Positions 45,465 to 59,066 are shown, numbered from the stretch's first letter. The stretch: DNA of 64,000 bases from Galerina marginata (GCA_023014335.1 JAECYW010000010.1:434001-498000), one strand, 5' to 3'. The notes: generated from the sequence alone by a model not told the origin. Numbers and translations are program-made.

Positions 45465-46151
45465 ATGACTTCTTTTATTATCAAGGCTCATGAACACCGT
45501 CCACTGCATTCCACCTGGGCTCAGGACCAAGACTGCACATTCTGCCGTATCATTAGGGGAGAATTAACAGCTTCGAAGGTGTATGAGAATGACAAGGTCA
45601 TAGCTATTCTCGGTCTGTATCTCTCGGAACTTCAAAGGTTATTGACGACCCATGTCAATAATCAAGATATCTTACCCCTCAGGAAGGGTCACACTCTTGT
45701 CATCCCAAAAGCACATATACCAAGACTCTCGGAACTCCCACCAGAACTTGCGTCTGCTGTAGGAGAGGCGGTATCTAAAGTGGCCCATGCTCTAACTCAA
45801 GGTCGGTCTTCAGCTACAGTTGAGTTGCGTTAACTCATTCCCATCAGCGATGGAAAACACCGGCTTGAATGTCGTGTGTAACCAGGAATACGCCCAAGCA
45901 GTCCACCATGTGAGCATCATTCCTCTCACGTTTTACGAGTATAATGTTCTTATCTTGCGCAGGTGCATTACCATATCATACCAGCGCCGACATACGGAAC
46001 AAGCAATGGCGTAGAGTCAACTGACGGAGCCGTAGGGGGGAAGGCACCACTTACACATCGAGAGATGCATCAGAGGGAATTCGAGGCAAGAGAGGAACTC
46101 GATGAAGATGATGCCCAGGTGCTCGTGAAGACTATACGGGCTCGTCTTTGA
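45465..46151 (+). CDS. HIT-family nucleotide hydrolase
   Basis: A histidine-triad hydrolase or transferase acting on nucleoside phosphoramidates or dinucleotides (HINT/Hnt branch). Exons are 45465-45612, 45667-45801, 45848-45909 and 45963-46151, giving 177 aa. A zinc-type CxxC (DCTFCRIIRGELTASKVYEN) opens the domain. LRKGHTLVIPKAHIPRLSEL is the second strand pair, and HHVHYHIIPAP is the catalytic triad motif, split by the last intron. The C-terminus is charged (EFEAREELDEDDAQ). All introns are 46-54 nt. An N-terminal extension of about 22 residues precedes the domain. Confidence 0.9.
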
Positions 46152-46550
46152 TGGGAAGGACTGTGGTCTGAGGAGGCTTTACATGACAGCTGAGGATGGG
46201 CCGAGTACCTCAGCACTTTACATAACGGCCCGTTTGAGGGTTTGTTTCCTTGGATTATTCAGGATAGCTGTTGGACAACTTTATTCAGTAGTAGTGAGGC
46301 ACGGTTTGCAAGGCCCAGCCAAGGACCGCAATTGATCCCGCCCATTCCGCATCGTTGTAGAATTATTTCAAACCTGTTTAACTCCAAGGGCACCTCCACC
46401 CTCCAGGCTCTATGTAACATGTTAAATTCAGAGAGCCCCTTGGAAGTATAGTCACATCATGGTGACAGGAGTCTCGTGATTGGACTCGACGCGAACTGTA
46501 ACGCATCACATCCTTGCCCTCATCCTTGCCCTCATCCCTTGCCTCATCCT
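46152..46550. other. Intergenic, Dpb3 promoter
   Basis: No gene seen. A 12-bp tandem repeat occupies the last 42 bp. Confidence 0.5.
46509..46550 (+). repeat. 12-bp tandem repeat abutting a start codon
   Basis: Unit CATCCTTGCCCT, about 3.5 imperfect copies, ending directly at the ATG of the Dpb3-like gene. It is in frame with the gene (His-Pro-Cys-Pro) but no upstream in-frame ATG is seen. Confidence 0.75.
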
Positions 46551-47342
46551 ATGTCTACTTCCGAGAACGAAGACGAGACCCTGTTGGACAATCAAGTCGA
46601 TGAAACCCAAGATGAGAGCCTACAAGAACCCGAAGATCAGGAAATGAAATCTGGGGAGGGTGATCCAGAGCCTGCCGTCCAAGGTGATATAACAAAGAAA
46701 GAGAAACGCCAAAAACGAGAGCCCGTGGAACTGGTGAGAGAACCAGGGAAATCGTTGCTACCATTCAGCCGAGTGCAAAATATAATCAAAGCGGATAAGG
46801 TATGTCAAGGCGTTATTATCATGACAGTGCGCGGGTATAAATGATCTTTGTGTAGGAGATACCCATTGTTGCGAAAGAGGCTACTTTCTTAATTTCACTC
46901 GCGACCGAGGAATTTATCAGACGGCTCACCGAAGCAGGTCATCAGGTTGCACATCGCGAGAAGAGGTCCACTGTTCAGCATAGAGATATCGGTCAGTTCA
47001 AATTGCGCTGTAGCTGCCTTGAAGCTGATATATCCGTTTGACAATCAGCCACCGTCGTCAGGAGGGCAGACGAATTCCTATTCCTGGAAGGTGTGGATAC
47101 CACGATTTTTTGTAACCACTTCTATACTACTGACGTATCTTCTCCATGTAGAAGTAATGCCCTGGACTTCAACAGATGCGCCAGCAAAAAGACCAAAAAC
47201 GAAGGCAACTGATCCGAAGGCGCCAACATTGCTTGATCAATTTGTAGTTAGTAAAAAGAGTGCAGAGGAAGATGCGGCAAATGTCATTATGAATGACGAT
47301 GGGACTATGTATGCTGGAAATCCTGTGGAATATGAGCAGTAA
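46551..47342 (+). CDS. dpb3: Histone-fold protein, Dpb3/POLE4-like
   Basis: A likely small histone-fold subunit of DNA polymerase epsilon or a CHRAC-type remodeller; nuclear. Exons are 46551-46799, 46856-46991, 47049-47090 and 47152-47342, giving 205 aa. The acidic N-terminus (DETLLDNQVDETQDESLQEP) precedes the histone fold: SLLPFSRVQNIIKADKEIPI, VAKEATFLISLATEEFIRRL, then RSTVQHRDIATVVRRADEFL. The tail is Lys-rich (AKRPKTKATDPKAPTLLDQF). The fold resembles the NF-YC/Dpb3 side of the family, but CHRAC15 or NF-YC-like roles cannot be excluded. Confidence 0.8.
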
Positions 47343-47458
47343 TCTATTTGAACGGTTTCTCGGGCCGACGAACCATGGTAAATCTGTCGGTTCCCCTATC
47401 ATCTAGGTTGTTTCACTGCAGTCTGCTCTGATCACTGTCACCATTGCAAATTAGTGAT

Positions 47459-50400
47459 ATGAAAGTGATCTCCACTTTCCACCCATCTTCTTCAGTTGTG
47501 TCATCTGTTAAATGCCGCCTCGGTGCATCAAGGGATCATGAAAACCTTGTCGTCGCGAAACTCAGTCGGCTTGACTGTCTACTCGGTCAGGACTCAAGGG
47601 CTTCAGCACGAATGTGGCCTGAATGTATGGGGAAGGTATGCTCTGTGAAGGCCCTTCCTCTATCTGTGAGTTGTATGCTAGATCTCTCAATTATAACGTT
47701 GATTGAGCATGAAGTATAGGAATACGAGACGCGTTCAGCACCTTGTGTTGATGATTACTCATCCCGAACCTGAGTTCATACTCTTGGAATACTCAGAGAA
47801 CGAGGCAGGGGTGGCGGAATTGGTCGTAAAGAAACAAGTGTCTTTGTTCGAACGCTTGCCGCGGACAGCTGAATTCTTTCACGAACTTCCTCGTTCACCC
47901 ATCTGGTAGATTGGCGGTAGTAAGCTGTTATGCGGGTAAACTCAAGGTCGTCACTTTCAAGGGTGGAAACTATCAGGAAGATTTCGACGTATCGTGAGTC
48001 TATCTTTTCATGACAAAGTACCTTATCTCACATTCTCCGATCACCCAGTGTACCAGAGATTAATGTTCTTTCCATGGCCTTCCTCTCGACTTTGGACGAC
48101 GAATGTGCGCTGGCAATACTTCACATGGATTCTCAAGATCGCTTACAACTATGCGCACGCGACCTTGATGTTGATGCCTTGGAGCTTTCCCAACAATTAT
48201 CGACTGTATTGCAGCCCACCCTCATTCCTGAAAAGTTTGCTCCATATCCCACTGATTCGCTTCTTCATTTAATACCAGTTCAACCCGATATTGCTGAATC
48301 TGGTGTGGACCTTCCTGAAGATGCCTTTTTTGGGGGAGTTCTCGTGGCTGGAGGGAAACAGCTTCTTCTATATGAATTGGCCTCGAAGGAAAGTCAAGAA
48401 AAGCAAAAGGGCAAACAAAAACGACTTGACGCCAAGAAAAAAGGCAAAGACACAGCCGAGGCTGCAAAAGCAAGAGCAAAGGAACAAGAACGAGGGAATA
48501 AAAGGAGGAAACCCAAAGCTGCTGTAGATTGGCCCTGGAATGAAGTGTCCGCGTGAGTATTCTCAGCAAGAGCCTCCTCCTTGCTCTGATCTTCTATCCC
48601 TCAGTTGGTGTACCATTGATTCTGTTCCCACTCGATTTCTTATGGGCGATTCCTTCGGAAGACTTTCTATGGTCTTTCTGGATAAGATAAACGAGTTGGG
48701 CATGGTTCTTATTCCTCTCGGGGAGGTAAGATTACATTCACTCACTTCCCCAGTTTTTGCTGAGTAGTTCCCAAGACGTCTCCTCCAACGACTCTGACAT
48801 ACTTAGCGAATCAAAACATATATTTGGGATCACACTTTGGCGATTCTCAGCTGTTGCAGGTTTCACCGACACCTGTTACCTTGCAGGAGGTACCATCTCT
48901 TACCGTCCCTTCAGACGTCAAAACCGTTTCACAAGGAAGCTTAATGGCAACAACCTCAAGGAAAGGGAAAGCAAAAGCCAGTTCTCGAAGACAATGACAT
49001 GGATGTTGATGACGAAACATTTGATGAATATTCCAAAGGACGAGTTGTAGAGCCGATAGGTTCTTTTATATCTGTTTTAGAGACCTACAAGAATATCGCA
49101 CCAATCATGGACGCCGTTTTAGTTGATTCAGACGGGAGTGGGCAGGTAACTATATGTACAATACTTTGGTGGCGCCGTCATTAACGATTTTACGACTGCA
49201 GAACCAAATTGTGACGTGCAGTGGCGGCGCGAACGCGGGCTCCCTTAATGTCGTACGAAATGGAGCTGACTTCAAGGAGTTGGCATTTGTTCCAGGCTTG
49301 ACAGACATTGCCAAAATTTGGTCTATTCGCGCCGTCCACGATGAATCGTGAGTCTATGTAATGCATTTTTAGCATTGCCACATCTGACTGGCCGCTCGTC
49401 CAGATACGACACGCACATTCTTCTTTCTACTCTGAGCGAGACCCATTTGTTCCAAATAACCGATGGCGGACCGACCATTTCACTAAAGCGGGAGTCTGGA
49501 TCTTCGGCCATGGGTGGCTTGATTTCTAATCAACCAACTCTGGCGTTTTCAAACTTCTGCAAACGAGAAAATGGTGCTTATTACCATTCAAACCTCGTCG
49601 TTCAAGTCGTTCAAACTGGTGCTTTTCTGCTTGAATGGGATATATCACTGGGGGCGTATGTGGAAAGAGCATCATGGGAAGTCAAAAGTACCGCTCGGCC
49701 TGACAGCAGACCTCTAGAAATTGTAGCGGCCAGTATCAACCTCAGTCAGGTGGCTTTGGCATTAAGCGGCGGAACCCTTGTCCTACTCTGTATTGAAAAC
49801 GGCGTGAAGCAGTTTAAACAATTACTGCGAGTGTCTTTTCGCTTATGGATTTCCACAATTCACTGAACGATTCTTGTTATGTTTCCAGGACTCATTCCAC
49901 GCAAGCTGAAATTTCTGCAGTTTCATTCTCGCCCTTGGACCCGAAGAAGTTTTTCTCAACCCTGTTGAGTGTCGCATACTGGAGCTCGAACATCGTTGAA
50001 GTCTTTGTTCTTCGTGATGGGGCCCTAAAGTCGGAAACTCGAACGAGATCCACTCCATTACCAGCCGTTGTTAGATCTCTCCTTCTTTTCAACTTCGGCT
50101 CCGACACAAGTTCCAAAGGGCCAGACCATCATCCTTACCTATTAGCCGGACTAGGTGATGGGTCTGTCGCCTCTCTGCACTGGAAGGATGGGATACTCAA
50201 AGACTTGAAAGTTATATCACTTGGTCGCGCGCCGGTTAGTCTAAGTCCATGCGAAGTGGATGGAAAGAAGTCTGTCTTTGCGGCTGGTAATAAGGCAACC
50301 GTCTTCTTTTGTGAAAAGAGCCGGCTTGCCAATTCAGCGATTATGTTGAAGGTGTGCCCCGCTTGATCCATTCTGCGAAATTCTTGTTAGTTGATGATGG

Positions 50401-52018
50401 CGTCTTAGGAAATTTCTGCAGCACACAGCTTGAATACAAGGACCTTTAAGTCCTCTTTGGTTCTCGCAGGCCCGACTGGACTTTTCATAGGATCTGTTGT
50501 AGACCTCAATAAAATGCACATACGCTCTGTAAGTTTCGTTGTTGTTTTGAAATCCCTATGAGCTCACACACCGGAACATAGGCATTTCTTGGTCTCGATA
50601 ACCCTCGCCGCATTGTCCACGAACCTTCCCTCAAGGCATTTGGAGTCGCATGCACCCGCATTGAGCCTGCAAGGATAGGAAGTTATGAATCTTTGAGAAG
50701 CTCTTTCCACTTAATCGACGACAATTCTCTTTCCCGTACGTTTCTCTAACCAGCTCTCGGCTATATCTCACTCTTCTTCCTTTAGGACTGGGACAATATC
50801 AGTGTGAACCTGACGAAGAGATAGCATCAGTAACTTCATTTACAGCAACCGTGGAAAATCAGGAAAAACCCTTCTTCTGCCTTGGCACCATGGTCTACAA
50901 AGCTGAAGAGAAAGAACCTTCATCTGGAAGGCTGCTGGTATTTACTGCCTACACTGCCACAAATTCGTCAAGGACATCAAGTCTAGAACTCTCTTTGGTA
51001 GCATCGACGGAAGTCGAGGGATGCGTATATGCCATCAAAAATGTTAATGGGAGATTAGTGGCTGCGGTCAATTCATCTGTACGTTCTTTCTATCTTAGCA
51101 ATCAGCACTTCAACTAACCTGTGGTTTCTATAGATTTTGCTATACGACTTCAATGTTACCTTGGAGGAGTCGCAATCACCAGTATTTGCTCTGAAGAGGC
51201 TTGCAGAATGGAACCACAATTATATGGTGACCAGTCTAGGATCATTTAATGACCGTGTAGTAGCAGGAGATCAAATCAGCTCCGTCTCCCTGCTGAAAGT
51301 CACAGAAAATAAGCTTCTCTCGGAGGCCAGGGATTACGGGCCACTTTATCCCATAGCTGTCGAGGCTTTGGACGACAAGAACCTGATTGTCTCGAATGTC
51401 CGTTTTCTACACATTGTCCCAGTGCCTTGATTTACACCATTGTACAGGATACTCTTAACATTCTTCTCTTCACTCTTGGGAAGCAATTACGCGGAGAAGC
51501 ATTGGAAACAGTCGGTTCCTTCCATTTGGCAGATATGGTGTCAAAATTTTTGCGTGGTATGTACCGCAATCCATGTCTTCAAGTATGGGCTAGTTTTGAA
51601 CTGTTGGCTGCCTACAGGCTCCATTGCACCCGTAGACAAGACTGAAGAGTCCAGGCTAAATCCCGAAGTGATTTTCTTTACGACTTCTGGTCGTATTGGA
51701 GTGATCACAGATGTCCAAGATAACGAGCTCTCGATACACTTGACTGAACTACAAAGAAATTTAGCTGCTATGATATCCGGCCTTGGCGCTCCAAGTCACA
51801 CCAGATTTAGAGCCCCAAAGAACACCCGAGGAATCAGCGATGCAGACGGTGCCGCATATGGTTTTGTAGATGGAGATTTCCTCGAACTATTCTTGGGTCT
51901 CATAGGCAATCCCGAGCAACTGAACAAGGTCATGAAGGGGGGAAGCGCACCAGAGGAGTTGAATATGTCAGTAGAAGATATATCAAAGTTTTTAGAGCAA
52001 TTACAAGGCTTGCACTGA
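47459..52018 (+). CDS. ddb1: DDB1-type protein (MMS1 N-terminal and CPSF-A domains), several frameshifts
   Basis: Adaptor of the CUL4 ubiquitin ligase, used in DNA repair and replication control. Exons: 47459-47665, 47720-47993, 48049-48552, 48605-48725, 48776-49145, 49202-49347, 49404-49832, 49889-50351, 50409-50528, 50582-50735, 50786-51078, 51134-51397, 51448-51556 and 51618-52018, about 1280 aa. The start is MKVISTFHPSSSVVSSVKC. LVVAKLSRLD, LVHPSGRLAVVSCYAGKLKV, IYLGSHFGDSQLLQ and SGGANAGSLNVVRNG mark the beta-propellers. The C-terminus SHTRFRAPKNTRGIS, then GFVDGDFLELFLGL, matches DDB1. A Lys/Ala-rich insert sits at about 48400-48520. Surplus bases are inferred near 47576, 47742, 47889 and 48977, and a missing G near 47630. 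The 49832/49889 join is uncertain. Confidence 0.85.
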
Positions 52019-52290
52019 TCTAAAGTGGTTCTTCCTTTTTTGTTGTATAAATAACCTGTATCTTGTACTCGAGTACGACAACATGTAGCATCACTGCTAA
52101 TAGAAAAGAAATTTGAAGGCAAGTTGAGGGAGGTGCAACGAAAAAACAACGACATTAAAAACAGGGGATAAGAAGGATAACTTCGAGAAGCGAGCACGGA
52201 GAGGTATATAGCAACATGAGTGTGATGTACAGCGCAAGCTGTGAGGTCCGTTGAATGCAGAGGTCAAAAATTCAGCCAAGGTAAACGGGG

Positions 52291-55200
52291 TCACCACAGT
52301 GATCGCAAAAACCATCGCAAAGTTTGGAAGAGGGAAAGGCCGGGAAATTCTTGGACAGCAGCCAGATTGTCCTTGCCCAGGTGGCCTTGATCGATATCAA
52401 GGGCCGTTGCAGGTGCAAAGTAGAAGCCAGAAATTAGAACGAGATAACTAAATTTATTAGTCAAAAGGAGCAGAACATAAACAGGAGGATCACAAACCTC
52501 AGAATGAGAATGCTTCCACGGTGATAATTACTCTTGGCTTCAATGTAGGTGTAGGTCATCAAAAACATAGATAGGATGATGGCAATGACATCCCATCTTG
52601 GGAAAATGAGGCTATGAAGAGAGGTGAGATTGAATTCTCCCTCGTAGTAGAGGAACTTCACGTACGAGAAAGTCTTGGCGACTTCGCCCATATTTAAAGG
52701 ATCATACCAGGCGGAGAAGGCTACCATGGCCGGAATCTGGAGTAGACAAACTTGTAGTGCATAAGCTGAACCAATTTCCATACTATTTTATTGGTCAGCA
52801 ATTGGCTTGGAGGACTGAGATCCAAATCTGACCTGAGAGCAATATTTCCGTTGAGGGCAAAAGAAATAGCGTTCATGAACTCCGTGGTGTTGGGAACGAG
52901 CGCAAAGAGAGTGATACCCAAGAACTTTTCTTCGATGCCGGAATCTTCTAGGATGACGTCAACAACACCCACCAAAAGTTCTAAAAGGGACGTTGACATT
53001 AGCAAAATCGATACAAGTTGCCTGAGGCGACATACCAGCAATTACTGCATATAGGGCAGTGCAGGTAAGTAGGACGCTTGCACTCGTAGTTCGACTCCAA
53101 GAAGGGGCATCATGTCCACTCGCCGCCTCATGCTCAGTGGAGCGAATTCGTGCCGAAGAATGTGTCTGCTGATGACGGAGGGCGCTGACCGTGGCAACTG
53201 CCACAGCTCGCGTAAAATCGTCGGTGGTCATTGGCTCGGACAACGGTACATTCCCCAGATCGGAATTTTTAACTGCGTGGTCGACGCTCTCCATGACCGG
53301 CATAAAGCCAGGCTGTTGCGAGACCGCATAGGACACTCTCCTTTGGAAAGCAGGTGAGGTGTTTGCAGATCGTCCCGAAGTCAGTGGAGCAGTGCCAGCT
53401 GTTGAACCAGATCCCTCACGGGGTAACGGAGTTTCGGTTCGGGAAGGATCACCACTGGTCAAGTTGTTCACATTACTTGCCTTGCGGTGAAGAGTGCCAG
53501 GTTGCTGGGTACCAGACATCGTGTTGTGTTGTCCGGCGTGTAAGATCTTGTTGTACAGTGACATTCTGTGAGTGGGCAACTCCATTGGCTGGAGCAAGTT
53601 GCTGAGGATTCTGCCAGATCTGCGATGCATGCGTCCGCAAAGAGAACCAAAGACCGATGAGGTACGACTGATGGATGAGAGGAGCCATTTTCAGTTTCTC
53701 CCGAAAGCGTCCAAAAAAACAGCATGGAACTTACGAAGAGAAGAACAGCAGCACAGAAATACATCAAGCTTTTAACAGTTGACTGATAGAAAGGGTCATC
53801 GACTGGATCAGGGTGCTTGTAGTAACAATGGTCGCATATCCACGGCGCATCGCCGGGATGGCCAGGAGATGATGGACATCCGCTGCAAACCAATTGGAAC
53901 TGGAATGAAAAGATAAGTCGACTGAAGGAAAATAACAGCGAAGAAATACTGACGTTACCGTATGTCTGATAAAATAGAGTAGGCGCGAGTGCACCGATGA
54001 TAGCCATGATTAGCATCATGCTAGTCACACCGGCACTCTTTGCATTGAACTTTTGCTCTTTCCGCCTCAATGCACCGCTGCACATACTCATGCCAGGCAT
54101 GAGGAGTACACCGGCCAATAAACTCCCGACGATGGACCCTTCTACGAGGTGTCCTTTGCCCTGGGTTAACGCAATGGAGTAAAGAATGATTTCGATGATG
54201 GAACCAAAAGTTGCGTTGATAACAGCGCCCATTCCAATAGACGACTGGGCCGAGATAGAGGCGACGGCCATGCCAATGAAATACGACAACGGAATGACGC
54301 TGATAAGACTGAGGAAAAAAATAACACCTTGCGATGCAATGAATTCGAGGAATGCTGGGATATGTTGGTGGTTACGTCCCATCTTCTCGACTAAGGGCAA
54401 AAGGACGAATCCGTCGAAGATAACGAAGAAAACGACCGGAATAAGGTTTACGAAAAGGATGTTGACGCCGCCTACAGTGTATTTGTAATACTGCATTCCG
54501 ACTGCACGATATGTACAGAGCAGTACTGTCGAGGAGGGGGAACCAGAAGGGGCGGCTTGGCCTTCAGACAATCTGGGATGTTTGACTGAAAACTGGGCAA
54601 CAGGGGTTGAATTATTGCCGTTCCCGTTTTCTTCTGAACTTTCATCGGGTGTTGGAGCTGTAGAGACGACGACCACAGGCGGAGCGGCGCAGAATCGGAT
54701 GTGGGTCGGTTTGGTAAAGAGCCATTGGATGAGTGCCCAGTTAAGTTTGGCCATCGGAATGGTAATCACGAGGGCCCAACAAATCATACATACGAGCAGC
54801 ATGAGCGGCGCGATAATAGAAACCAAAGCAAGCCAGAAACATAATTTGCCGATGAAGCTTCCCTTCTGGGGCTCAGTCCGCATCTATATCGACCGCTGTT
54901 CCGGAAGAGGCGGTCAATGTAGGCAGCAGGGCAGTCGTAGTACCGTATGCCTTGACTGGTGGTGGTACTTGGGATGACCGTTGTCCGAGAAGTGTCGTCG
55001 TTTCTCGAGCATTTTCGGGCCGGATTGAAACATTGGCAGGGTTGGGAACGGTGTCAGGCATAATGGTTGGATACTCGGAAAGAGAAGGGCGTCGAATGGT
55101 ATCGTCGTCTACCCTTCGCGGAGAGACACCGCGTACGGTGTTATTACTATCACTCCAACGACGAGGATGCGGGCTTTCATCGTCATCCTTCGAGTTAACG

Positions 55201-55985
55201 ACATCATTTACATCGCCTTCAACGTATTTCCCGAACGGCCAGAAGAGGTACCATCCCAAACCGTACACAAGATTGGAATAGTGTTCTCCACCTTGCGGCG
55301 CAAGATAGAGGACGAAGGATAATACGACACAGGTGAGTCCAAGCCACCAGCCAAAGGCGACTGCCCAAAAGAGATTGCCGGGTAGGAGATGTCGTTCAGC
55401 CTGGGCAGATGGGATTGAATGAAGAGCCTCGTCTGCATGACGCGTCACAGAGCGAGACTTCTTGTACAGAGCAGGCTTCCAGATAGGAAGTCCAAAGGGG
55501 TGGTGGACATTAATGAGCGATTGGCGTTCCTTCAACGTGGTGATAGGGTCTGGATCCTCTTCCTCCTCGTCGCCTTCACCGTCACCAGTGGCTGGAGCTT
55601 TTCCACGGCGCTGGCGATGAGCATGACCAGCTTCTTCTTGATCATCGATGTCTTCCGCATTCTCTTCTTCTTCTTCGCTTAGGATATCGTCATCGCGGTA
55701 GCCGCGGTTGGTGGCCTGAGAACTACTAACACTTGTACTCCTGGCTGGGCGACGATTGGAATGTGCCGAGCTGTTTCTGATAAAGATGGGCGACGGGTGG
55801 AATTGGGCCGTGGGGGACGACGGGCGGGGGAAATAGGAAGTGCCCTGGTTGTGGTGTGCCGGTGTGTCGGTTGCTGACCACTGGGAACTGCGGCTTATCG
55901 TGCGCTGCAACCCGGGGAATGCTGTGGGGGTTGGGGTGGAAGAAAGGACAAAAGAGTCGCCGTCGTCGGTGGGTGCGTGAGACAT
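52291..55985 (-). CDS. vnx1: Vnx1-type vacuolar cation/H+ antiporter with YccF domain, two apparent frameshifts
   Basis: A vacuolar antiporter exchanging H+ for monovalent cations or Ca2+ (CaCA superfamily). Exons are 55985-53954, 53899-53735, 53667-53036, 52980-52833, 52782-52498 and 52447-52291. With surplus bases near 54884 and 53601 removed they give 1138 aa. The acidic, Ser-rich N-terminus (about 130 aa) leads to a YccF-like unit ([37 protein letters not shown]). The first CaCA repeat is [20 protein letters not shown], the second [40 protein letters not shown] is a family marker between the halves. It converges on DDB1, with 272 bp between the stops. Confidence 0.87.
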
Positions 55986-56090
55986 GACTGGATTTCTCTA
56001 TGTCGTCGACCAGCGCAACAGAGCGAGAATCCCTTTTCGTCCAAATTGAGTACAGCAACGGCGGTAATTGCCGGGTATATCTAATCTAAT

Positions 56091-58213
56091 CTACTTGCGC
56101 ATCAATTTCTCGTGCAGCTGCGCCCCCTTCAACTTGGCTCGCAAATACTCCAAGCGTGCTTCATACCGCTGGCTCACTTCCTCCCTCCTTCTCCGGATAT
56201 CGTCCAACTCCGTTTCCAGTTCCTCAGGCTCCATCCGGTTGGTGTGTATCGTCGACGCCTTATCGTCCTCTGGCACCGTATTCATCGGAAGGTGGCCCAG
56301 CACTCCTCACTAGGCTGATGTTTGACCCATTTGCGGCTTTCAGATGACCATGCGATATGGAGTTGGGTAGAGCGGGTACTGGTGGTGCCATTGCTGATTT
56401 TCCGCCTTTTCTCTCGGAGGTCACGCTGGACGCTGAGTTCTTTCGGTGCAGAGATCCGGGCCTCGAATTAGTCAACACGATAGGCGAGTTCAGCGTCGAC
56501 TTGGCCCTTGTTATTTTTTTCGTTGAATAAGCTGAACGGGCCAGGGACGGTGCGACCGAGGAGGTACCCGAACGCATCGATATTGCATCGTCTGCTAGGT
56601 TAATGCGCCGTTGTGATTTCCCGTCCGAATCTCCCCAACTTGATTCAACGTACCCACTCTTTCCAAAGTCGGCAGACGACTTAAGGGAGGGTCTCACATG
56701 GTGACGTTGTGATTTTGCGAGTGTCGTTACTTCTAGTCCGTTGAAGGCATCCATCAACCCTTTAGCCTCCGCCTCCACGTTCGATATCTCCTGGTTTATC
56801 TCTTTCACGGTTGTCAGGTGATCTTCATCAAATACATTATATATACTGGTGGTATTTCGGGTATCTTGGCCAATGGCACGGTTGGGGAAAGAAGAGGGGG
56901 GTGCGCCAAGTCGTCGTATGCTTCCAGCATGAGATCTAGGAGCAGGGGGGGAGATCTCCATTCACATGCTCGGAAACGGAGCCTGGGTGTCGGGATGCTA
57001 TTGACATTGCGTCGGTCTGCATACGAGATGCGTTCGTGGCTATCGAAGAATTGCTTGACTTCTTAGAAAGTACTCGGGGAAGCTTGAAGAAAGAAGTGTT
57101 CGATGTCGATGACCAAAGGCTAACGTTGTCGCTGAGATCCTTTGAGTGAGATCGCCGGCCAGTAGCCCGCCTGAAGAGGTCGGTTACATTAGATGATGCA
57201 GATGCCTTTGAACTGATCGACATTGGTCGAGTTTCCACTTGGAAATTTGATAGTGGTCGGGACGACGCTGGACAACTGGAATTTTTTACGACCTGCAAAG
57301 TCAAAAAACGAACGAAACCTTACGTCGATCGGGTGTTCCTGCCTTCTTTGGCCGTAATCGAGCGGGAGAGGCTGGAACTACAGGGGCCTCAATTGGAACT
57401 GCGGCATTACTTGCAAACCGTTCGAATACGTTCTGTCGAAGAATACGATACTCGTCGTCGCTGTACAGTATAAAAATCAGGCACGAATATTAAAGTGAAC
57501 TGGTTGGTCAACACCCTACTTTAAAAGACCCTCGGAGTTCGCAACAGCTAATTCATTGAGTCGCTGGGCCAATGTAACCCTGTTGTAAGATTACGATATA
57601 TTAGCATAAATGCTGAGAGATTAAATAGATCAACATACGTGACGGTATCTGTATTTTTGCGCGGCGACGCCGGCGGTGCTGCATTAACGCTCTCCGTCTT
57701 CGAATGTGAGGAGGATCCTGGGGTATCTTTTGGGCGAGAGATTGGGCTTGAAGGAGGGGGCTTCTCGCTGGGACGCTTGTCCAGAAGTGGTCGGTCATCA
57801 AAGGTGGTACGGATTGTAACCGCCTCTCGTCGGGCAGGACTGGACACGGAGTTGGACGCGACGGGTACGGTTGGGGAAGAGAGAGCCTGCGCTGCTGACA
57901 CGCCACCGAGATATGAAATGGGCTGATCTTCCCGTTCTTTGCCCTTCTTCCCGTACTAAACCCATGATGAAACGTGGTCGAAACGTTGTTTAAGAAATCC
58001 ATATAACGCGAAATGAACAGCGAAGGTGGCGATGAATGGAATTGACGTCTCAGCGCCTCGGAGAAAAAGAACAGAAAGAAACAAGACACGCACGAAACGC
58101 GACCGGATGACTTTCACGACGGACCCCTTGTCATTTGCGCTAGCTCCTGCGACCCCGACCGAGAACTGGTAACCGTCATTGTCTTCAGCTTTTCGAGACG
58201 AGAAAAACCCCAT
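56091..58213 (-). CDS. Hypothetical Ser-rich protein with C-terminal coiled coil, frameshifts
   Basis: Not recognised; probably a basidiomycete-specific cytoskeletal or scaffold protein. Exons are 58213-58094, 57955-57639, 57579-57520, 57460-57324 (end uncertain) and about 57275-56091. The protein starts MGFFSSRKAEDNDGYQFSVG. It has Pro/Ser-rich repeats (PARREAVTIRTTFDDRPLLD, SEKPPPSSPISRPKDTPGSS), then a short helix LAQRLNELAVANSEGLLN. DEYRILRQNVFERFA and TTSIYNVFDEDHLTTVKEIN follow, then many Ser. The last 65 residues are a charged coiled coil (ELETELDDIRRRREEVSQRY). Surplus bases are inferred in the C7 run near 56948 and near 56306, and one more problem near 57324. Confidence 0.6.
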
Positions 58214-59066
58214 ATCCTCATGCTACCAGAGGCTCAGGGAAGAAACTGAGAGCTGAGCGGGAAGGGGAAGAAAGTATAGGTCGTGAAGGGGTGAAGCACG
58301 GGTTAACCAGATGTGCGCTAAATCACACCTCGTGGTTGACCCGTCGCGTACGTTTTGAGATGGGTCCACGACAACTCTAATTTATCACATCATCAAGCTT
58401 GGTTTCAAGCTACCACTTCGCTACCACCAATGTTGAATAAACCTGAAACTCGAGTACTCAAGCTGCATGGAGTAGTCTCCTTGAACAGCATTATTCAATG
58501 TGACGAGAAAATGGGTGGGCAGGAGATACTTGGTTCTCAACGTTCAGCCCTCGAGGCTTCTGTCAGTGTCATATCCTTGTCATGAAAACTTGTGAGGGAT
58601 ATGGATCTCAGGGCTGCTCGCCTTATGCATCTGCTCTACCCTGCGGTTCGGAAGCGCACAAAAAGCCCCGAGCAGCTCGGAGCATCTTGACTGGCCTGAG
58701 GACAAAACCTTCCTGCTATGTTGTGCTCCGTCGAGAACATCATGCACTCGGTAGTTAGATAGCCACCTAATTACAAAGAGTGTAGTGTTTGTTGTCGGTT
58801 ACCTGGCAGTTACCTGTGTAGGGACCGCGTCAGTATAGTAAACTCCTCCTCCTCCTCCTTCCACCGGGTTTCAAGTATCGATTAGAGAAAGCGACGGCTT
58901 GTCGACGCCTTCAAGAGAGCGCAGCGCCGGATGGTCCCAGCTTCATGTTGGACAATGGTTTCGGGGAATCACACGGGTTGTTTGAGTTTGAGCCATCCAT
59001 GTTTCGCTATTGGGAGACAATACGATAGACATCTTGAGTAAGACCCCAACTGGCTTGTAAAGGCTG
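58214..59066. other. Intergenic
   Basis: No gene seen. A CTC microsatellite stands at about 58843-58859. Confidence 0.5.
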
